A DNA stretch of 64,000 nt, from assembly GCA_963697915.1 (NCBI GenBank), contig OY969103.1, forward strand, positions 372,001 through 436,000. The letters are read 5' to 3'. The notes below the pieces were generated by a model. It saw only the letters and a list, made by a program, of their open reading frames with translations, was not told the origin of the DNA and did not search any database. Shown in pieces: positions 51,802 through 62,433 of the stretch. The stretch comes from VRUE01 sp963697915 (GTDB lineage: Bacteria > Actinomycetota > Thermoleophilia > Solirubrobacterales > 70-9). A program made the position numbers and the translations under genes. The stretch's first letter is position 1, and the number at the start of each line of letters is the position of its first letter.

Positions 51802-51804
51802 GGC

Positions 51805-53007
51805 TCAGACAGCCCAGGGAGCGGCGCCGTCCATGATCGCCTCCGAGTAGGAGGCGAGGGCGCCGGCCTCGATCGCGCGGCGGGCGCCGGTGACCAGCTC
51901 GCGCATGTAGGTGAGGTTGTGGAGGCAGAGGAGGCGGACGGCGGTCAGCTCCTCGGCCCGCGAGAGGTAGCTGAGGTAGTCGCGGTCGTGACGCGCGCAG
52001 GCCGGGCAGGGGCAGCCGGCGGCGATCGGCTCACGGTTGCCCTCCCAGCCCGCTTTGCGCAGGTCGAGACGGAAGCGCTCGCCGGGCTCGGGGACGAGCG
52101 CGGTGCCATGGCGTGCGAGGCGGGTGGGGATCGCGCAGTCGAAGACGTCGAGGCCGAGGGCTATTCCGGCCAGGAGATCGTCGACGTCGCCGATCCCGAG
52201 TAGGTGCTTGGGCGCCGCCTCGGGCAGCAGCGGCGCGGTCAGGCCCAGCACGCCGCGCATCTCCTCCTTGTCGCGCCCCAGGGTGCCGCCGATCGCGATC
52301 CCGTCGACGCCGGCCTCCGAGACCGCCTGGGCCGAGGCGCGCCGCAGATCCTCGTGGACGCCGCCCTGGACGATCCCGAAGACCGCCTGCCGCGCTGGGC
52401 CGTGCTCGCCATGCCAGGCCAGGCAGCGGTCGAGCCAGCGGTGGGTGCGCTCCATCGAGCGGGCGGTGTAGTCGCGGTCGGCGTGGTAGGGCGTGCACTC
52501 GTCGAAGACCAGGGCGATGTCGGAGCCGAGCTTCGCCTGCACCTCCATCGAGACCTCGGGCGAGATGAACAGCTCGGCGCCGTCGCGGTAGGAGCGGAAG
52601 CGCACCCCCTCCTCGTCGATCGAGACGACCGAGCCGTGATCGCCACCCGGCCTGCCCTTCCCCTTGACCTCGTTGGCGACGCCGCCGTGGGCAAGAGAGA
52701 AGACCTGGAAGCCGCCGGAGTCGGTGATCAGCGCCCGCTCCCAGCCCATGAACCCGTGCAGCCCGCCCGCGGCGGCGATCCGCTCCGGCCCCGGCGAGAC
52801 GAAGAGGTGGTAGGTGTTGCCGAGGATCAGCTGGTACCCGAGCCCGGCGACCTCGCCCGACTCCAGCCCCCGCACCGTGCCCTTGGTCGCCAGCGGGATG
52901 AAGGCCGGCGTCTCGACCGGCCCATGCGGCGTGTGCAGGACGCCGGCCCGCGCAGCCCCGTCGCGGGCGGCGATCTCAAACCTAAGCCTGTCGGGCTCAG
53001 CTCTCAT
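51805..53007 (-). CDS. tgt: tRNA-guanine (queuine) transglycosylase
   Basis: 400 residues. Inserts preQ1 at position 34 of GUN-anticodon tRNAs. Catalytic Asp in ALITDSGGFQVFS and DVFDCAIPTR, zinc site CPCPACARHDRDYL with a His in LLCLHNL. Follows gpmI on the same strand after a strong hairpin. Ends three bases from the convergent kinase gene. Confidence 0.94.
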   Translation of the reverse strand: MRAEPDRLRFEIAARDGAARAGVLHTPHGPVETPAFIPLATKGTVRGLESGEVAGLGYQLILGNTYHLFVSPGPERIAAAGGLHGFMGWERALITDSGGFQVFSLAHGGVANEVKGKGRPGGDHGSVVSIDEEGVRFRSYRDGAELFISPEVSMEVQAKLGSDIALVFDECTPYHADRDYTARSMERTHRWLDRCLAWHGEHGPARQAVFGIVQGGVHEDLRRASAQAVSEAGVDGIAIGGTLGRDKEEMRGVLGLTAPLLPEAAPKHLLGIGDVDDLLAGIALGLDVFDCAIPTRLARHGTALVPEPGERFRLDLRKAGWEGNREPIAAGCPCPACARHDRDYLSYLSRAEELTAVRLLCLHNLTYMRELVTGARRAIEAGALASYSEAIMDGAAPWAV

Positions 53008-53014
53008 TCGACGT

Positions 53015-53054
53015 ATCCGACTTTGACCCCACTAGGGGGTGGTCGAAGTCGGAT
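53015..53054 (-). terminator. Long hairpin spanning the gpmI stop codon
   Basis: ATCCGACTT-T-GACCCC (53015-53030) pairs with the segment 53035-53054 ending AAGTCGGAT, loop ACTA. The last codons of gpmI form one arm. It may reduce read-through into tgt. Confidence 0.6.
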
Positions 53055-54570
53055 GCGCGATCAGCGAGCGGCCGGTCATCGCCTCGGGCTGGGGGATGCC
53101 GAGCAGCTCGAGCGCGGTCGGGGCGACGTCGGCGAGGATGCCGCCCTCGCGCAGCGCCAGGCCTGGGGCGGTGACGATCAGCGGCACCGGGTTGAGCGAG
53201 TGGGCGGTGTTGGGCGAGCCGTCGGGCTCGAGCATGTTGTCGCAGTTGCCGTGGTCGGCGGTGACGATGCAGGCGCCGCCGGAGCGCTCGACCGCGGCGA
53301 CGACCTCGCCGAGACGGCCGTCGACCTCCTCGACCGCCTTCACCGCCGCCGGGATCGAGCCGGTGTGGCCGACCATGTCGGGGTTGGCGAAGTTGATGAT
53401 CCCGAATCGGTAGCCGCCCTCCGCCCAGCGCGAGGCGAAGGCATCGGCGGCGGCCGCGGCGCTCATCTCCGGCTTGTGGTCGTAGGTCGGCACGTCGCGT
53501 GGCGACTCGACCAGGCAGCGCTCCTCCCCCTCCCACTCCTCCTCGCGGCCGCCGTTGAAGAAGTAGGTGACGTGGGCGTACTTCTCGGTCTCGGCGACGT
53601 GCAGCTGGCGGCCGCCGGCGCCGGCGACGACCTCGGCCAGCGTCGTCTTCGGCCGCGCCTCGGGGAAGGCGACCGGGTAGGGCCAGCCCTTGCGGTACTC
53701 GGTCATCGTCGTCAGCTCGAGCAGCGGGCCGCCGGCTCGCGAGAACTCGTCGAAGTCCGGCTCGGCGAGGGCGCGGCTCAGCTGGCGGGCGCGGTCGGGG
53801 CGGAAGTTGACGAAGATCGCCACGTCGCCCTCGGCGGCGCCGTCGTAGCCGCCGATCACGGTCGGCACGACGAACTCATCGGTGTCACCGCGCTCATAGG
53901 AGGCGGCGATCGCCTCGTCGGAGCTGGCCGCGGTCAGGCCCTCGCCGTGGACGATCGCGTCGTAGGCGAGCTTGGTCCGCTCCCAGCGGGTGTCGCGGTC
54001 CATCGCGTAGTAGCGGCCGCTGACGGTGGCGACCCGGCCGGCCTGGCGCAGCCAGCGCTCGAGCTCGCCGACGTAGCCGCGCCCGCCTTGGGGCAGCGTG
54101 TCGCGGCCGTCGGTGAAGGCGTGGAAGACGACGTCGGGGACGCCCTCCTGGGTGGCCAGCTCGATCGTCGCCTCGATGTGCTCCCAGCCGGAGTGGACGC
54201 CGCCGTCGGAGACCAGGCCGAGCAGGTGGAGGCGGCCGCGGGGACTGCGCCGCGCCCGGTCGCAGGCGGCGAGCAGCACCTCGTTCTCGAAGAAGCTGCC
54301 GTCGGCGACCGCGTCGTCGATCCGCGCCAGGTCCTGCTTGACGACGGCGCCGGCGCCGAGGTTGAGGTGGCCGACCTCCGAGTTGCCCATCTGCCCGTCG
54401 GGGAGGCCGACGTCGCGGCCCTGGGCGGAGAGCTGGGTGTGCGGGAACTCGCCCCAGAGCCGGTCGAAGACCGGCGTCTGGGCGAGCGAGATCGCGTTGC
54501 CCGGCCCCGGCCCCGCGAGGCCCCAGCCGTCGAGGATGACCAGCGCCAGCGAGGGGATCGGCAGCGTCAA
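53032..54570 (-). CDS. gpmI: 2,3-bisphosphoglycerate-independent phosphoglycerate mutase
   Basis: 512 residues. Alkaline-phosphatase fold with LVILDGWG, the catalytic Ser in MGNSEVGHLNLGAG, DGRDT, and the metal motifs PDMVGHTG and VTADHGNCDNM. Interconverts 3- and 2-phosphoglycerate with Mn2+. TTG start one base after the tpiA stop. Confidence 0.95.
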   Translation of the reverse strand: MTLPIPSLALVILDGWGLAGPGPGNAISLAQTPVFDRLWGEFPHTQLSAQGRDVGLPDGQMGNSEVGHLNLGAGAVVKQDLARIDDAVADGSFFENEVLLAACDRARRSPRGRLHLLGLVSDGGVHSGWEHIEATIELATQEGVPDVVFHAFTDGRDTLPQGGRGYVGELERWLRQAGRVATVSGRYYAMDRDTRWERTKLAYDAIVHGEGLTAASSDEAIAASYERGDTDEFVVPTVIGGYDGAAEGDVAIFVNFRPDRARQLSRALAEPDFDEFSRAGGPLLELTTMTEYRKGWPYPVAFPEARPKTTLAEVVAGAGGRQLHVAETEKYAHVTYFFNGGREEEWEGEERCLVESPRDVPTYDHKPEMSAAAAADAFASRWAEGGYRFGIINFANPDMVGHTGSIPAAVKAVEEVDGRLGEVVAAVERSGGACIVTADHGNCDNMLEPDGSPNTAHSLNPVPLIVTAPGLALREGGILADVAPTALELLGIPQPEAMTGRSLIAHPTSTTP

Positions 54571-54571
54571 C

Positions 54572-55324
54572 TCAGCCCGCCGCCTCCACGATGGCGGCGA
54601 ATTCCTCGGGGTCGAGGCTGGCGCCGCCGACCAGGGCGCCGTCGATGTCTGGCTGCGAGAGCAGCTCGGCGGCGTTGGCCGGCTTCACCGAGCCGCCGTA
54701 GAGGATCCGCACCGAGTCGACCACGGCGCCGCGCTCGCGCATCACGTCGCGGATGAAGGCGCACGCCTCCTGGGCCTGCTCGGGCGTCGCCGTGCGCCCG
54801 GTGCCGATCGCCCAGATCGGCTCGTAGGCGATCACGACTTCGGCCAGATGGACCGAGTCGACGTCGGCGAGGTCGGTCTGCAGTTGTTGCTCCAACACGC
54901 CCTTGGTCTGGCCGGCGTCGCGCGCCTCCTCGGTCTCGCCGACGCAGAGGATCGGCTCGAGCCCGGCGGCGAGCGCCGCCGGCACCTTGCGCGCCAGCGC
55001 CTCGTCGGTCTCGCCGAAGAGCTGGCGGCGCTCGGAGTGGCCGAGGACCACCGCCTCGACGTCGAGCTCGACCAGCATCCGCGCCGAGACCTCGCCGGTG
55101 AAGGCGCCGGACTCGGCCTCGTGCATGTTCTGGGCCGCGACCTTGACGGCGGTGCCGTAGCGCCGCTCGACCACCGCGGTCAGCGCCGTGAACGGCGGGC
55201 AGATGACGACGTCGTGCTGGGTCGCCGCGATCCGCGGCAGCAGCGCGTCGACGAACTCGGCCGCCTCGGCGACCGTCTTGTGCATCTTCCAGTTGGCGGC
55301 GATGTACGGCGTGCGCTCAGGCAT
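54572..55324 (-). CDS. tpiA: Triosephosphate isomerase
   Basis: 250 residues: NWKMHKT (Lys), LGHSERR (His), the catalytic Glu in AYEPIWAIGTG and the phosphate loop YGGSVKP. Overlaps pgk by eight bases. Confidence 0.97.
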   Translation of the reverse strand: MPERTPYIAANWKMHKTVAEAAEFVDALLPRIAATQHDVVICPPFTALTAVVERRYGTAVKVAAQNMHEAESGAFTGEVSARMLVELDVEAVVLGHSERRQLFGETDEALARKVPAALAAGLEPILCVGETEEARDAGQTKGVLEQQLQTDLADVDSVHLAEVVIAYEPIWAIGTGRTATPEQAQEACAFIRDVMRERGAVVDSVRILYGGSVKPANAAELLSQPDIDGALVGGASLDPEEFAAIVEAAG

Positions 55325-56504
55325 CCCTCAAGGCCTCCACTCCCGGCAGCTTCTTTCCCTCCAGCAGCTCCAACGACGCTCCTCCTCCGGTCGACACCCA
55401 ATCCACCTTCTCAGCAAGGCCGAACTGCTGCAGCGCGGCGACCGAGTCGCCGCCGCCAACCACCGTCGTGCCCGGCGCCGCGGCGACCGCCTCGGCGACC
55501 GTGCGCGTGCCGGCCGCGAACGGCTCCAGCTCGAAGGCGCCCATCGGCCCGTTCCAGAGCACCGTGCCGGCGTCGCCGACCGCCTTCGCGTAGGCGGCCG
55601 CGCTGCGCGGGCCGATGTCGAGGCCCATCCAGCCCTCGGGCACCTCGACGCCGTCGCTCGCGCGGCGCTCGGTCGCCGCGTCGAAGCTCTCGCCGAGGAC
55701 GAGATCGACCGGCAGCAGCAGCTCGCACTCGGAGTCGTCGGCCTGGCGCAGCGCCTCGGTGGCGAGCTTGACGCCCTCCTCCTCGACCAGCGAGTTGCCG
55801 GTGTCCAGGCCCTGGGAGCGGAAGAAGCTGAAGCACATCGCGCCGCCGATCAGGATCGTGTCGGCGACTTCGAGGAAGCGGTCGATGACGCCGACCTTGT
55901 CGCTGACCTTGGCGCCGCCGAGGACGACGACCAGCGGCCGCGCCGGCGACTCGACCACCTTGGTCAGCTCGCTCACCTCGCGCTCGAGCAGCAGCCCGGC
56001 GTAGGCGGGCAGGCGCTCGGCGACGCCGGCGGTGCTGGCGTGGGCGCGGTGGGCGGCGCCGAAGGCGTCGTTGACGTAGAGGTCGGCGAGCGCCGCCAGG
56101 GCGTCCGCCAGGCCCGGGTCGTTCTCGGTCTCGCCGGACTCGAAGCGGACGTTCTCGAGCAGCAGCACGTCGCCCGGGCTGAGCCCGGCGGCCATCGTCT
56201 CGACCTCCGGGCCGATCACGGCCGGCGCCTGCTTGACCGCGGCGCCGAGCAGCTCACCGAGCCGCTCGCCGACCGGCGCCATCGAGAGCGCCGGGTCGAC
56301 CGTCCCCTTCGGCCGCCCCAGGTGGGAGACCAGGACCAGGGCGGCGCCGCGCTCGCGCAGCAGCTCGATCGTCGGCAGAGCCGCGCGGATGCGGGTGTCG
56401 TCGGCGACCGCGCCGTCGTCGAGCGGCACGTTGAAGTCGACCCGGACGAGGACCCGCTTGCCGGCGACGTCGGCGTCGCGGACGCTTGCCTTCGAGAAGC
56501 TCAC
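55317..56504 (-). CDS. pgk: Phosphoglycerate kinase
   Basis: 395 residues: VRVDFNVPLDDGAVADDTRI, LVSHLGRPKG, the hinge and the C-terminal GGDSVAALQQFG. Normal length. GTG start 19 bases after gap. Confidence 0.97.
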   Translation of the reverse strand: MSFSKASVRDADVAGKRVLVRVDFNVPLDDGAVADDTRIRAALPTIELLRERGAALVLVSHLGRPKGTVDPALSMAPVGERLGELLGAAVKQAPAVIGPEVETMAAGLSPGDVLLLENVRFESGETENDPGLADALAALADLYVNDAFGAAHRAHASTAGVAERLPAYAGLLLEREVSELTKVVESPARPLVVVLGGAKVSDKVGVIDRFLEVADTILIGGAMCFSFFRSQGLDTGNSLVEEEGVKLATEALRQADDSECELLLPVDLVLGESFDAATERRASDGVEVPEGWMGLDIGPRSAAAYAKAVGDAGTVLWNGPMGAFELEPFAAGTRTVAEAVAAAPGTTVVGGGDSVAALQQFGLAEKVDWVSTGGGASLELLEGKKLPGVEALRDA

Positions 56505-56523
56505 CGCGCCCTCCCGGCGGCGC

Positions 56524-57528
<1,005 letters not shown>

Positions 57529-57570
57529 GAAGTGATTCCTCCTGGAGTCGATTCGTTGTCTATTGCGAGG

Positions 57571-57933
57571 CTAGTCACTGCCGATCGTCACCTCGATTTC
57601 GTACCCGTCCGGGTCCTGCAGGAACGCGGAGTAGGAGCCGGAGCCGTGCGAGCGGCGCTCGCCTGGCTCGCCGACGGGCTTGCCGCCGCCTTTGACGCCC
57701 GCTTCCCAGGCCGCCTTGACGGCGACGATGCCGAGGCCGGAGAAGCTGAGCAGCCCGAAACCCGGGCTGGCCGGGTGGTGGGACGAGATGAAGAAGACCG
57801 GTTTCGCGATGCCCCAGCCGATCGTTTTGTCCTCGTCGAAATGGCGCCGCCAGCCAAGCGGCGCGAGCAGCGCGTCGTAGAAGGACGCGCTCCGCTCGAG
57901 GTTCGTGACCTCCAAGAGAACGTGGTGCAACAT
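57571..57933 (-). CDS. VOC-family (glyoxalase-fold) protein
   Basis: 120 residues: HHVLLEVTNLERSASFYDALLAPLGWRR at the start and FLQDPDGYEIEVTIG at the end, the first and last metal-ligand regions of vicinal-oxygen-chelate proteins. Function unknown. TAGCCT ten bases upstream. It separates gap from the ABC exporter. Confidence 0.85.
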   Translation of the reverse strand: MLHHVLLEVTNLERSASFYDALLAPLGWRRHFDEDKTIGWGIAKPVFFISSHHPASPGFGLLSFSGLGIVAVKAAWEAGVKGGGKPVGEPGERRSHGSGSYSAFLQDPDGYEIEVTIGSD

Positions 57934-57962
57934 CGGGCTTGGGAGGCTATATGGGCCGCTCG

Positions 57963-58724
57963 TCAGCCGCTGCGCGGGGTCCAGCGGAAGAAGCGGATCG
58001 CGAGCAGCAGCCCGGCCACCCCCCAGGCGGCGACCACGGCGAGGTCGCTCCAGGCGAGGCCGGTGCCGGCGCCACGAATGTATGCGTCGAAGGTGGCGTC
58101 GAAGAAGTGGCGGATCGGGAAGTGGTTGGCGAAGTCGATGACGTCCTGGGGCAGCTCGTCCTCGGGGATGAAGACGCCGGAGAGGAAGTAGAGCGGCAGC
58201 AGGATGGCGTTGACGATCGGCGCGGCGGCGTCCTGCGAGGGGATCACGGCGGTGAGGGCGATGCCCAGGCAGCAGAACGAGGCGGCGCCGACGGCGAGCA
58301 CGACGAGCAGCTCCGGCGCCTGCGCCCAGGGGATCGGCACGCCGTAGAGGACGCGGCCGAGGACGGCGACCAGGGCCATCATCAGGAGCGCGACGATCAC
58401 CGAGTTGCCGACCCGGCCGGCGATGAAGACCCAGGCCGGCATCGGGGTGCCGCGGCCGCGCTTGAGGCGGCTGTCCTCGCGGGCGATGACCAGCGTCATC
58501 GCCAACGTCTGCATCGTCGCCGAGATCACCGCCAGGGTGATGATCGCCGGCACGTAGTAGGTGGTGACCTCGATCCCCCCGGCGACGTCGATCGTCTGGT
58601 CGCCGAAGACGGTGGCGAAGATCAGCAGCAGGACGACCGGGAAGGCGACCGTGAAGAAGACCGCCGCCGGGTTGCGCCAGAAGACCTTCTGGTCGTAGCG
58701 GAGCTGGTGCAGTACGAGGCTCAC
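57963..58724 (-). CDS. ABC-2 type transporter permease
   Basis: 253 residues, six hydrophobic helices of the DrrB/ABC2_membrane type (LRYDQKVFWRNPAAVFFTVAFPVVLL at the start; GVFIPEDELP before the last part). Pairs with the ATPase encoded just upstream with a four-base overlap. Probably a drug or lipid exporter. Confidence 0.88.
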   Translation of the reverse strand: MSLVLHQLRYDQKVFWRNPAAVFFTVAFPVVLLLIFATVFGDQTIDVAGGIEVTTYYVPAIITLAVISATMQTLAMTLVIAREDSRLKRGRGTPMPAWVFIAGRVGNSVIVALLMMALVAVLGRVLYGVPIPWAQAPELLVVLAVGAASFCCLGIALTAVIPSQDAAAPIVNAILLPLYFLSGVFIPEDELPQDVIDFANHFPIRHFFDATFDAYIRGAGTGLAWSDLAVVAAWGVAGLLLAIRFFRWTPRSG

Positions 58725-59572
58725 TCTGACCGGGTCAGCTCCAGGTAGACGTCCTCGAGGCTCGGCCGTGTGACCTCCAGCGCCTCCAGCTCGAGCCCGT
58801 TGGCGAGCGCCCGCCCGGTCAGCTCGTTGAGGGTCTGGACCGGGGTGGTCGTCTCCAGCTCGACCTCGCGGCCGCCCTCGCGGTAGCTGATCCGCGCCGG
58901 CCGGCTCTCGCGGTCGCCGAGGTCCTCCGGGGTGCCGCGGGCGACGACCTTGCCGCCGGCGAGGATCGCGACCCGGTCGGCGAGGCGCTGCGCCTCGTCC
59001 ATGTAGTGGGTGGTGAGGAAGACGGTCTTGCCGAGCGCCCGCAGGCCGACGACGACGTCCCAGGCCTGGCGACGGGCCTCCGGGTCGAAGCCGGTGGTCG
59101 GCTCGTCGAGGAAGAGCAGGTCGGGGTCGCCGATCAGGGCCATGCCGACGTCGAGCCGCCGCTGCTGGCCGCCGGAGAGGCGGCCGGCGCGCTCGCCGGC
59201 CTTCTCGCCCAGCCCGATCGCCTCGATCACCTCGTCGACCGGGCGCGGCGCCCGGTAGTAGCCGGCATAGAGCGCCAGCGACTCGGCGACGGTCAGGTAG
59301 GGCTCGAGGTGGCCGCTCTGCAGGACGATCCCGATCCGCTCGCGCCAGCCGCGGCCGGCCCGGGCCGGGTCCTCACCCAGCACCGTGACCTCGCCGCCGT
59401 CGCGCTTGCGGTAGCCCTCGAGGATCTCGACCGTGGTCGTCTTGCCGGCCCCGTTGGGACCGAGGAAGGCGAAGATCTCGCCCTCGCGCACCTCGAGGTC
59501 GATGCCGCACACGGCCTCGACGTCGCCGTAGCTCTTGCGCAGGTCGCGCACGGAGATGACAGGGTCGGCCAC
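58721..59572 (-). CDS. ABC transporter ATPase, DrrA-like
   Basis: 283 residues: Walker A GPNGAGKTT, signature LSGGQQRRLDVG, Walker B LLFLDEPTTGFD, H-loop TTHYMDEAQ and a C-terminal DrrA-type domain. GTG start with TAGAAT nine bases upstream. Confidence 0.92.
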   Translation of the reverse strand: MADPVISVRDLRKSYGDVEAVCGIDLEVREGEIFAFLGPNGAGKTTTVEILEGYRKRDGGEVTVLGEDPARAGRGWRERIGIVLQSGHLEPYLTVAESLALYAGYYRAPRPVDEVIEAIGLGEKAGERAGRLSGGQQRRLDVGMALIGDPDLLFLDEPTTGFDPEARRQAWDVVVGLRALGKTVFLTTHYMDEAQRLADRVAILAGGKVVARGTPEDLGDRESRPARISYREGGREVELETTTPVQTLNELTGRALANGLELEALEVTRPSLEDVYLELTRSE

Positions 59573-59609
59573 GGACCGGCGATTCTAGGTCGCGTCCGGT
59601 ACCGACGGC

Positions 59610-60491
59610 TCAGCCGTCTAGTTCCACGTCTCTGTGCTTCACACGGACCACCACATCGTCGCGGCCCTCGAGGTCGCGGCGGATGCGGTCGGCGACGGTC
59701 ACCGAGCGGTGGCGGCCGCCGGTGCAGCCGACCGCGATCGTCAGGTGGCTCTTGCCCTCGGCGACATAGGCGGGGACGAGAAACTCGAGCAGCGGCAGCA
59801 GCCGTCCGTAGAACTCGCCCGCCTGGGTGCCCGACTCGACGTAGGCGCGGACCCCCTCGTCGAGACCGGTCAACGGCCGCAGCGAGTCGACGTAGTGGGG
59901 GTTGGGCAGGAAGCGGACGTCGAGGGTGAGGTCGGCGTCGCGCGGCGGCCCGTTCTTGAAGCCGAAGGTGAGCAGCGTCAAAGCCAGCTTGCCGCCGTCA
60001 TGGCCGTCGAGCAGCTCCTCGGCGATCCGCCGCCGCAGCTGACCACCGCTGAGGCCGCTGGTGTCCATCACCACGTCGGCGCGGGCGCGCAGCGGCGCCA
60101 GCAGGGCGCGCTCGGAGCGGATCCCGTCGACGATCCTGCCCTCGGGGGCGAGCGGGTGGCGGCGGCGCGTCTCCTTGTAGCGGTCGAGCAAGGTCTCCTC
60201 GTCGGCCTCGAGGAAGAGCAGCTTCGGCCGCAGGCCGTCGCCGCCGAGCTCCTCGAGGACCTGGATCAGGTCGTCGAAGTACTCGCCGCCGCGCACGTCG
60301 GAGACGACCGCGGCGCGCTCGACGCCGCTGCCCTCATGGCGAAAGAGCTCACCGAGGCTGCCGATCATCCGTGGCGGCAGGTTGTCGACGCAGAAGTAGC
60401 CGCTGTCCTCGAAGGCGGCGATCGCTTCCGACTTGCCGGCCCCGGAGTGGCCGGTGATCAAGAACATGTCGATCGTCTCTGCCTTGCTCAT
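59610..60491 (-). CDS. rapZ: RapZ/YvcJ-family nucleotide-binding protein
   Basis: 293 residues: N-terminal P-loop GHSGAGKSEAI and C-terminal AVGCTGGRHRSV domain. In other bacteria it binds GTP/ATP or small RNA and links to cell-wall precursor control. Follows uvrC by two bases, an old synteny; the usual next genes yvcK and whiA are absent here. Confidence 0.93.
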   Translation of the reverse strand: MSKAETIDMFLITGHSGAGKSEAIAAFEDSGYFCVDNLPPRMIGSLGELFRHEGSGVERAAVVSDVRGGEYFDDLIQVLEELGGDGLRPKLLFLEADEETLLDRYKETRRRHPLAPEGRIVDGIRSERALLAPLRARADVVMDTSGLSGGQLRRRIAEELLDGHDGGKLALTLLTFGFKNGPPRDADLTLDVRFLPNPHYVDSLRPLTGLDEGVRAYVESGTQAGEFYGRLLPLLEFLVPAYVAEGKSHLTIAVGCTGGRHRSVTVADRIRRDLEGRDDVVVRVKHRDVELDG

Positions 60492-60493
60492 CC

Positions 60494-62371
60494 CTAACCC
60501 GTCCTGTGCAGCTGCTCGTGGATCTCGCGTGCCAGCTTGCCAGGAACACCGGGAACGGACTCGAGTTCCTCGCGGCTCGCCGCCAGGAATCGCTCCGGCG
60601 AGCCGAAGTGGTTGAGGAAGGCCCGCTTGCGCGCCGGCCCGACGCCCTTCAGCTCGTCGAGCACGGAGCCGGTCATCGCCCGGTCGCGGCGCCCGCGGTG
60701 GTGATCGATCGCGAAGCGGTGCGCCTCGTCGCGGACCCGCTGCAGCAGCTTCGAGGCCTCTGACTCGGCCGGCAGGTCGATCGGCCGCGGACGGCCCGGG
60801 ACGAAGACTTCCTCCTCGCGCTTGGCGAGCGAGATCACGGTCGCGCCGCGCTCGACCAGCGGCCCGAGAGCGCGCATCGCCGCGCCGAGCTGGCCCTTGC
60901 CGCCGTCGATCACGACCAGGGCGGGCAGCGCGGCGAAGCTCTCGTCGCGCTTGCCGTCGTGCGGCGAGAGGTCGACCTGCTCGAGGTAGCGGCCGACCCG
61001 GCGACCCAGCACCTCCTCCATCGAGGCGAAGTCGTCGGGCCCGTTGGGCCGCTCGCCGCGCACCCGGAAGCGCCGGTAGTCGGACTTCTTCGTCGCGCCG
61101 CCCTCGAAGACGACCATCGAGGCGACCGTGTGCTCGCCGCCGAGGTTGGAGATGTCGAAGCCCTCGATGCGGATCGGCAGCTCCTCCATGCCGAGCGCCT
61201 CGCGCAGGTCGGCGAGCGAGTCGACCCGGCGCTGGCGCCGGTGCTCGCGCCGCAACCGGTCCTGGTCGAGGGCGAGGCGGGCGTTGCGCTCGGCCAGCTC
61301 GCGCAGGAGCCGTTTGTCGCCGCGCTCGGCGACCCGCACCTCGACCGGGGCGCCGCGCCGCTCGCTCAGCGCCGCCGCCAGGAGCTCGGCCCGCTCGCGC
61401 AGCTCGGGGCCGACGACGATCGTCCGCGGCACCGCCGGCGAGGCCGAGTAGTACTGGCCGATGAACTCCTCGGTGACCTCGGCCGGGGCGCGTTCGGCCT
61501 GGTTGTCGAGATAGAAGCTCTGCCGCTCGGCGAGGATGCCGTCGCGGACCTGGAAGACCTGGGCGTTGGCGTCGGCTCCCTCGGCGGCGACACCGATCAG
61601 GTCGATCGCGCCGACCGAGCCGCCGGCGACCCGCTGGCGCTCGAACAGCGACTGGATCGCCTTCAGCCGATCGCGGTGCAGGGCGGCGCGCTCGAACTCA
61701 CGCTCCGCGGCCGCCTCCTCCATCTTCGCCTGCTCGTCGGCCTCGACCTGGCGGTAGCGGCCGGAGAGGAAGTCGACGATCGCCTCGATGTTGAGCCGGT
61801 ACTCCTCCTTGCTGACGTAGTCGACGCAGGGCGCCCCGCAGCGCTTGATGTAGTAGTCGAGGCAGGGGCTGCCGGAACGGCGGCCCGGCTCCGCCCCCTC
61901 GCAGGTGCGGAACTGGAACAGCTTGCCGAGCAGGTCGAGGGTCTCCCGCACCCGCTTGGCGCTGGAGAAGGGGCCGAAGTAGGCCCGGCCGGCGCGGTGC
62001 TTCTCGCGGGTGAAGTAGACCCGCGGGTAGTCCTCGTCGAGGCTGACGCAGACGTAGGGGTAGGACTTGTCGTCGCGCAGGCGGATGTTGAAGCGCGGCC
62101 GGTGGCGCTTGATGAAGCTCTGCTCGGCGAGCAGAGCCTCGGCCTCGTTGGCGGTGACCAGTTGGTCGATGCGGTCGATCCGCGAGGTCAGCCGCGTCTC
62201 GCCGCCGGAGAAGTGCGAGGCGACCCGCTTGCGGATCGAGCGCGCCTTGCCGACGTAGAGCAGGTCGCCGCGCTCGTCGTAGAAGAGGTAGACGCCGGGC
62301 GCGTCGGGCAGCTCGCGGCGCTGGCGCGCGATGCGCTCGGCGCGGGGAGTTCTGTCGCCGTCCTTCGTCAC
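60494..62371 (-). CDS. uvrC: UvrABC system protein C
   Basis: 625 residues: GIY-YIG nuclease domain (PGVYLFYDERGDLLYVGKARSIRKRV), Cys-rich centre, UVR motif near 200, the RNase H-like 5'-nuclease domain (IEGFDISNLGG; VIDGGKGQL) and a tandem HhH end (LKGVGPARKRAFLNHFGS). Makes both incisions in nucleotide-excision repair. GTG at 62371 has TACCCT seven bases upstream. Confidence 0.95.
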   Translation of the reverse strand: MTKDGDRTPRAERIARQRRELPDAPGVYLFYDERGDLLYVGKARSIRKRVASHFSGGETRLTSRIDRIDQLVTANEAEALLAEQSFIKRHRPRFNIRLRDDKSYPYVCVSLDEDYPRVYFTREKHRAGRAYFGPFSSAKRVRETLDLLGKLFQFRTCEGAEPGRRSGSPCLDYYIKRCGAPCVDYVSKEEYRLNIEAIVDFLSGRYRQVEADEQAKMEEAAAEREFERAALHRDRLKAIQSLFERQRVAGGSVGAIDLIGVAAEGADANAQVFQVRDGILAERQSFYLDNQAERAPAEVTEEFIGQYYSASPAVPRTIVVGPELRERAELLAAALSERRGAPVEVRVAERGDKRLLRELAERNARLALDQDRLRREHRRQRRVDSLADLREALGMEELPIRIEGFDISNLGGEHTVASMVVFEGGATKKSDYRRFRVRGERPNGPDDFASMEEVLGRRVGRYLEQVDLSPHDGKRDESFAALPALVVIDGGKGQLGAAMRALGPLVERGATVISLAKREEEVFVPGRPRPIDLPAESEASKLLQRVRDEAHRFAIDHHRGRRDRAMTGSVLDELKGVGPARKRAFLNHFGSPERFLAASREELESVPGVPGKLAREIHEQLHRTG

Positions 62372-62433
62372 GAGATCAAGGGTAGGCTCCTGGCCAGCCG
62401 GCCAAACGACTTGCACCACAGGAAGAGAGCGAG

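Noticed and set aside
52204..54756. An 850-codon plus-strand open frame over tgt and gpmI
   Set aside because: Antisense shadow of two enzymes with complete catalytic motifs.
57963..59572. CcmAB heme exporter
   Set aside because: The ATPase is DrrA-like with a C-terminal extension and the permease is ABC-2 drug-type; CcmB features are absent, so ccmA/B must lie elsewhere.
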